The position numbers and the translations under genes were made by a program. A stretch of 64,000 nt of DNA from Actinomadura fibrosa. GTDB lineage: Bacteria > Actinomycetota > Actinomycetes > Streptosporangiales > Streptosporangiaceae. The notes beneath the pieces are model-generated. The model had not been told where the DNA came from. It was given only the letters and a program-made list of their open reading frames with translations, and searched no databases. The stretch spans positions 1-64,000 of the forward strand of contig NZ_CAACUY010000017.1 in NCBI RefSeq assembly GCF_900659615.1, given 5' to 3'. Below, in pieces: positions 61,315 to 64,000 of the stretch; the stretch's first letter is position 1; every line of letters starts with the position of its first letter.

Positions 61315-62219
61315 GCACCGCACCCGACACCCGACTGCTGAAGCAGGTCCTCGCCACCGTCGACGGCGACGACCCCCGCCTCAAGCAGGTGGTCTCCGCG
61401 CTGGTCACCCACCTGCACGCGTTCGTCAACGACGTCCGGCCGACCGAGCAGGAGTGGCTCGCCGGCCTGGACTTCCTCATCGAGACCGGTCAGCGCTGGT
61501 GCGGACCGCACCGCAACGAGTTCATCCTGCTGTCGGACATGCTCGGCCTCACCACGGCCGTCGATGACGTCAACCACCGCGGTCCCGACGGCATGACCCC
61601 CTCATCGGTGGAAGGGCCGTTCCACTCGCCCGCGCCGCCGCGTGAACTGGGCGACTGGATCAGCTCTGGTCCCGAACGCGACCGGGCGACGCCCACCGTG
61701 GTGCACGGCCGCGTCCTGGACTGCGACGGCACCCCGCTGCCGGGCGCCGTCATCGACCTGTGGCAGGCCAACGACACCGGCCTGTACGACTCCCAGGACG
61801 ACTCGCAGGACCAGGGCAACCTGCGCGCGCTGCTCACCACCGACGCCGAGGGTAGCTACTGGTTCCGGACCATCCGTCCCAGCAGCTACCCGGTCCCCAC
61901 CGACGGCACCGCCGGACGCCTGCTCAAGGCCATCGGCCGCCACCCCATGCGCCCCGCGCACCTGCACGTCAAGGTCACCGCGCCCGGGTACCGGACGCTG
62001 ACCACGCACGTCTTCCTCGCGGAGGACCCCTACCTGGACTCCGACGCCGCCTTCGCGGTCAAGCCCGAGCTGATCTGCGTCCCGCGGAGGCGCGAATCGC
62101 CCGGCGACCAGGAGCGGTGGCGGATGGACGGGCCGTTCGAGGAGATCGAGTTCGACCTGCGGCTGGTCCCGCTCGACTGGACGGCCGACGACGGCGAGCA
62201 GACGGAGGAGCGGCAGTGA
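61311..62219 (+). CDS. Intradiol ring-cleavage dioxygenase (hydroxyquinol/catechol 1,2-type)
   Basis: A 302-residue intradiol dioxygenase. The Fe(III) ligands are Tyr159, Tyr193, His217 and His219, with spacing close to catechol 1,2-dioxygenases (24 and 2 for the last three). The N-terminal helical dimerisation domain (about 1-100) and SSVEGPFHSP precede the core. The N-terminal features resemble hydroxyquinol 1,2-dioxygenases, which would give maleylacetate; a maleylacetate reductase is not in the window. It is coupled to its neighbours by GTGA overlaps on both sides. Confidence 0.93.
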   Translation: MSTAPDTRLLKQVLATVDGDDPRLKQVVSALVTHLHAFVNDVRPTEQEWLAGLDFLIETGQRWCGPHRNEFILLSDMLGLTTAVDDVNHRGPDGMTPSSVEGPFHSPAPPRELGDWISSGPERDRATPTVVHGRVLDCDGTPLPGAVIDLWQANDTGLYDSQDDSQDQGNLRALLTTDAEGSYWFRTIRPSSYPVPTDGTAGRLLKAIGRHPMRPAHLHVKVTAPGYRTLTTHVFLAEDPYLDSDAAFAVKPELICVPRRRESPGDQERWRMDGPFEEIEFDLRLVPLDWTADDGEQTEERQ

Positions 62220-63082
62220 AGCTTGTGGGAGCGCGCCTGCCGGGCGAGGACGCGGTCCACATCGCCCGCTGTGACGGCGGTGGCGACGATGCCCGGATCC
62301 ACCCGATCACCGATGTGGACCAGTTCTGGGCCGATGCCCAGCGCTGGACGGCCAAGGCGGCCGAGCTCACCGGGGAGGGCATGCCCGCAGGCACGGTGCG
62401 CCTCGTGCCGCCGGTCCCGTCCTCGGCCCGCGTGATCTGCATCGGCCTCAACTACAAGGCGCACGCGGCCGAAGGGTCGTTCCAGGTCCCGGACCACCCG
62501 ACGCTGTTCGGCCGCTGGACGGCCTCCCTCAGCGTCGGCGGCGTCCCCGCGCCCGTCCCCGCCGGGGAGGCCGGGCTCGACTGGGAGGGCGAGGTCGCCG
62601 CCTACGTCGGCGCCCCGCTGTGCGACGCCGACCCCGACACCGCCCGCGCAGCCGTCCTCGGGTACTCGACGTTCAACGACCTCACCTCGCGGCGCGCGCA
62701 GAAGCTCACGTCGCAGTGGACGCTGGGCAAGAACGGCGACCGCAGCGGTCCCCTCGGCCCGCTCGTCACCGCCGACGAGGTCGGCGACCTGCGGGACGGC
62801 CTGCGCGTCCGCACGCGCGTCAACGGCGAGACCGTCCAGGACGGCGACACCCGCGACATGATCTTCGAGCTCGGCGCGGTGCTGTCGCTCATCAGCCGCA
62901 CCCTCACGCTCCGGCCCGGAGACGTCATCGCCACCGGCACGCCCGAGGGCGTCGGCTACGTCCGCAACCCGCCGTGGCTGCTCGGACCGGGTGACGTCGT
63001 CGAGGTCGAGGTCGACCGCCTCGGCGTCCTGCGCACCCCGATCGTCGGCGCCGCCGGCCGCACCGAGTCTGGAGAGGCATGA
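62216..63082 (+). CDS. Fumarylacetoacetate hydrolase-family enzyme
   Basis: A 288-residue FAH-family protein: ICIGLNYKAHAAEG, DWEGEVAAYVGAPL (metal ligands), GYSTFNDLTSRRAQ, GPLGPLVTADEV, GDVIATGTPEGVGYVRNPPWLL. The GTG has GGAGGAG 5 nt upstream and overlaps the dioxygenase stop. It should hydrolyse or decarboxylate a C4-C6 oxo-acid from ring cleavage. It is diverged from the FAH-family protein of the other operon and closer to the hydroxymuconate/acylpyruvase type. Confidence 0.92.
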   Translation: MKLVGARLPGEDAVHIARCDGGGDDARIHPITDVDQFWADAQRWTAKAAELTGEGMPAGTVRLVPPVPSSARVICIGLNYKAHAAEGSFQVPDHPTLFGRWTASLSVGGVPAPVPAGEAGLDWEGEVAAYVGAPLCDADPDTARAAVLGYSTFNDLTSRRAQKLTSQWTLGKNGDRSGPLGPLVTADEVGDLRDGLRVRTRVNGETVQDGDTRDMIFELGAVLSLISRTLTLRPGDVIATGTPEGVGYVRNPPWLLGPGDVVEVEVDRLGVLRTPIVGAAGRTESGEA

Positions 63083-64000
63083 TTCAGCACTGGATCGACG
63101 GCAAGCCCGCCCCGGGCACCGGCGACCGCACCGCACCCGTGACCAACCCCGCCACCGGCGCCGTCACCGGCCGGGTCGCGCTGGCCTCCGCCGAGGACGC
63201 GGCCGCCGCGATCGCCTCGGCCGCCGCCGCGTTCCCCGCCTGGCGCGACACCTCGCTGGCCCGCCGCACCCGTGTGCTGTTCGCGTTCCGGGAGCTGCTC
63301 AACGCCCGCAAGCACGAGCTCGCGGAGATCATCACCGCCGAGCACGGCAAGGTCCTCTCCGACGCGCTCGGCGAGGTCAGCCGCGGGCAGGAGGTCGTGG
63401 AGTTCGCCTGCGGGATCCCGCACCTGATCAAGGGCGAGTACACCGAGAACGCCTCCACCAGGGTCGACGTGTCCTCGGTCCGCCAGCCGGTCGGCCCGGT
63501 CGCGGTGATCAGCCCGTTCAACTTCCCGGTGATGGTGCCGATGTGGTTCTTCCCCATCGCGATCGCCGCCGGCGACACCGTGGTCCTCAAGCCCAGCGAG
63601 AAGGACCCCTCCGCCGCCCTGTGGCTCGCGGAGCTGTGGGCCGAGGCCGGGCTGCCCGACGGCGTCTTCACCGTCCTCCAGGGGGACAAGGTCGCGGTCG
63701 ACGCCCTGCTCACCAGCCCTGACATCAAGGCCGTCTCCTTCGTCGGCTCCACCCCGATCGCCCGCTACGTGTACGAGACCGGCACGGCGCACGGCAAGCG
63801 GGTCCAGGCCCTCGGCGGCGCCAAGAACCACATGCTCGTCCTGCCCGACGCCGACCTCGACCTGGCCGCCGACGCCGCCGTCAACGCCGGGTACGGCTCG
63901 GCCGGCGAACGCTGCATGGCCATCAGCGCCCTCGTCGCGGTCGGCGACATCGCCGACGCGCTGATCGAGAAGATCGTCGAGCGGACCGCGACCCTGCGCG
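63079..64000 (+). CDS. Methylmalonate-semialdehyde-dehydrogenase-like (CoA-acylating) aldehyde dehydrogenase, 5' part
   Basis: The gene runs off the right edge; about 307 codons are seen. MIQHWIDGKPAPGTGDRTAPV, SPFNFPVMVPMWFFPIAIAAG, FVGSTPIARYVYETG and the catalytic GSAGERCMAISALVAVG match the MmsA group. The usual aldehyde dehydrogenase base Glu is replaced in the GAKNHMLVLPDAD segment, as in CoA-acylating members, which form acyl-CoA rather than free acid. ATGA overlap with the preceding gene. It may convert a semialdehyde end product of the ring pathway to acetyl- or propionyl-CoA. Confidence 0.9.
   Translation, partial: MIQHWIDGKPAPGTGDRTAPVTNPATGAVTGRVALASAEDAAAAIASAAAAFPAWRDTSLARRTRVLFAFRELLNARKHELAEIITAEHGKVLSDALGEVSRGQEVVEFACGIPHLIKGEYTENASTRVDVSSVRQPVGPVAVISPFNFPVMVPMWFFPIAIAAGDTVVLKPSEKDPSAALWLAELWAEAGLPDGVFTVLQGDKVAVDALLTSPDIKAVSFVGSTPIARYVYETGTAHGKRVQALGGAKNHMLVLPDADLDLAADAAVNAGYGSAGERCMAISALVAVGDIADALIEKIVERTATLR

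Noticed and set aside
59029..61323. A 764-codon open frame antisense to the flavin monooxygenase and esterase
   Set aside because: It has no SD or family motifs and mirrors the codon pattern of two well-supported genes on the other strand.

Overview
This 64 kb window is very GC-rich DNA with short SD-led genes, frequent GTG starts, 4-bp start/stop overlaps, SARP and LAL regulators, and large families of TetR, LacI, LysR and GntR regulators next to secreted glycosidases. This fits a filamentous actinomycete; a Streptosporangiales/Actinomadura-like host is my inference, not something the sequence proves. No tRNA, rRNA, CRISPR array or intact transposon was recognised.

Region 1 (1-8.3 kb) is the edge of a type I polyketide cluster: the end of a modular PKS (ER-KR-ACP plus docking tail, no thioesterase), a convergent FAD monooxygenase of the polyketide-epoxidase-like group, a SARP activator and a large LuxR (LAL) regulator that carries a TTA codon. 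Region 2 (8.3-13 kb) holds a LacI repressor with two palindromic operators in front of a secreted GH16 glucanase with a CBM6, then a Tat-type amidase. Region 3 (13-24.8 kb) is a patchwork of small regulators, four RibD/DHFR-like reductases, a decayed two-kinase/response-regulator locus, a decayed lipoprotein hydrolase, an NmrA/LysR divergent pair and a methyltransferase.

Region 4 (24.8-34.2 kb) is a catabolic region: aldehyde dehydrogenase, HIBADH-like dehydrogenase, two SDRs (one frameshifted), a double CMD-domain protein, a third SDR, two TetR regulators and a secreted beta-propeller protein. A TetR-type operator motif recurs here and again before the P450/ferredoxin operon at 42.4-43.9 kb, whose TetR is a paralogue of the one at 31.4 kb.

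Region 5 (34.2-42.4 kb) is the most interesting locus: uronate isomerase (uxaC) and a mannonate oxidoreductase-like enzyme (uxuB), back to back with a complete nickel-pincer racemase set (larA, larC, larB, larE) and a LacI regulator. A composite operator is repeated in both divergent promoters. No mannonate dehydratase is present. I propose that the LarA homologue epimerises D-mannonate to D-gluconate, giving a dehydratase-free hexuronate route.

Region 6 (44.6-51.8 kb) and region 7 (55-64 kb) are two parallel ring-degradation operons. Each has a cyclase-family hydrolase, a flavin monooxygenase, a ring-cleavage dioxygenase (extradiol-type VOC in one, intradiol in the other), a fumarylacetoacetase-family enzyme and an alpha/beta hydrolase. 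One is controlled by a divergent LysR, the other by a divergent GntR. A secreted GH3 glucosidase lies between them. The window ends inside a CoA-acylating-type aldehyde dehydrogenase gene.
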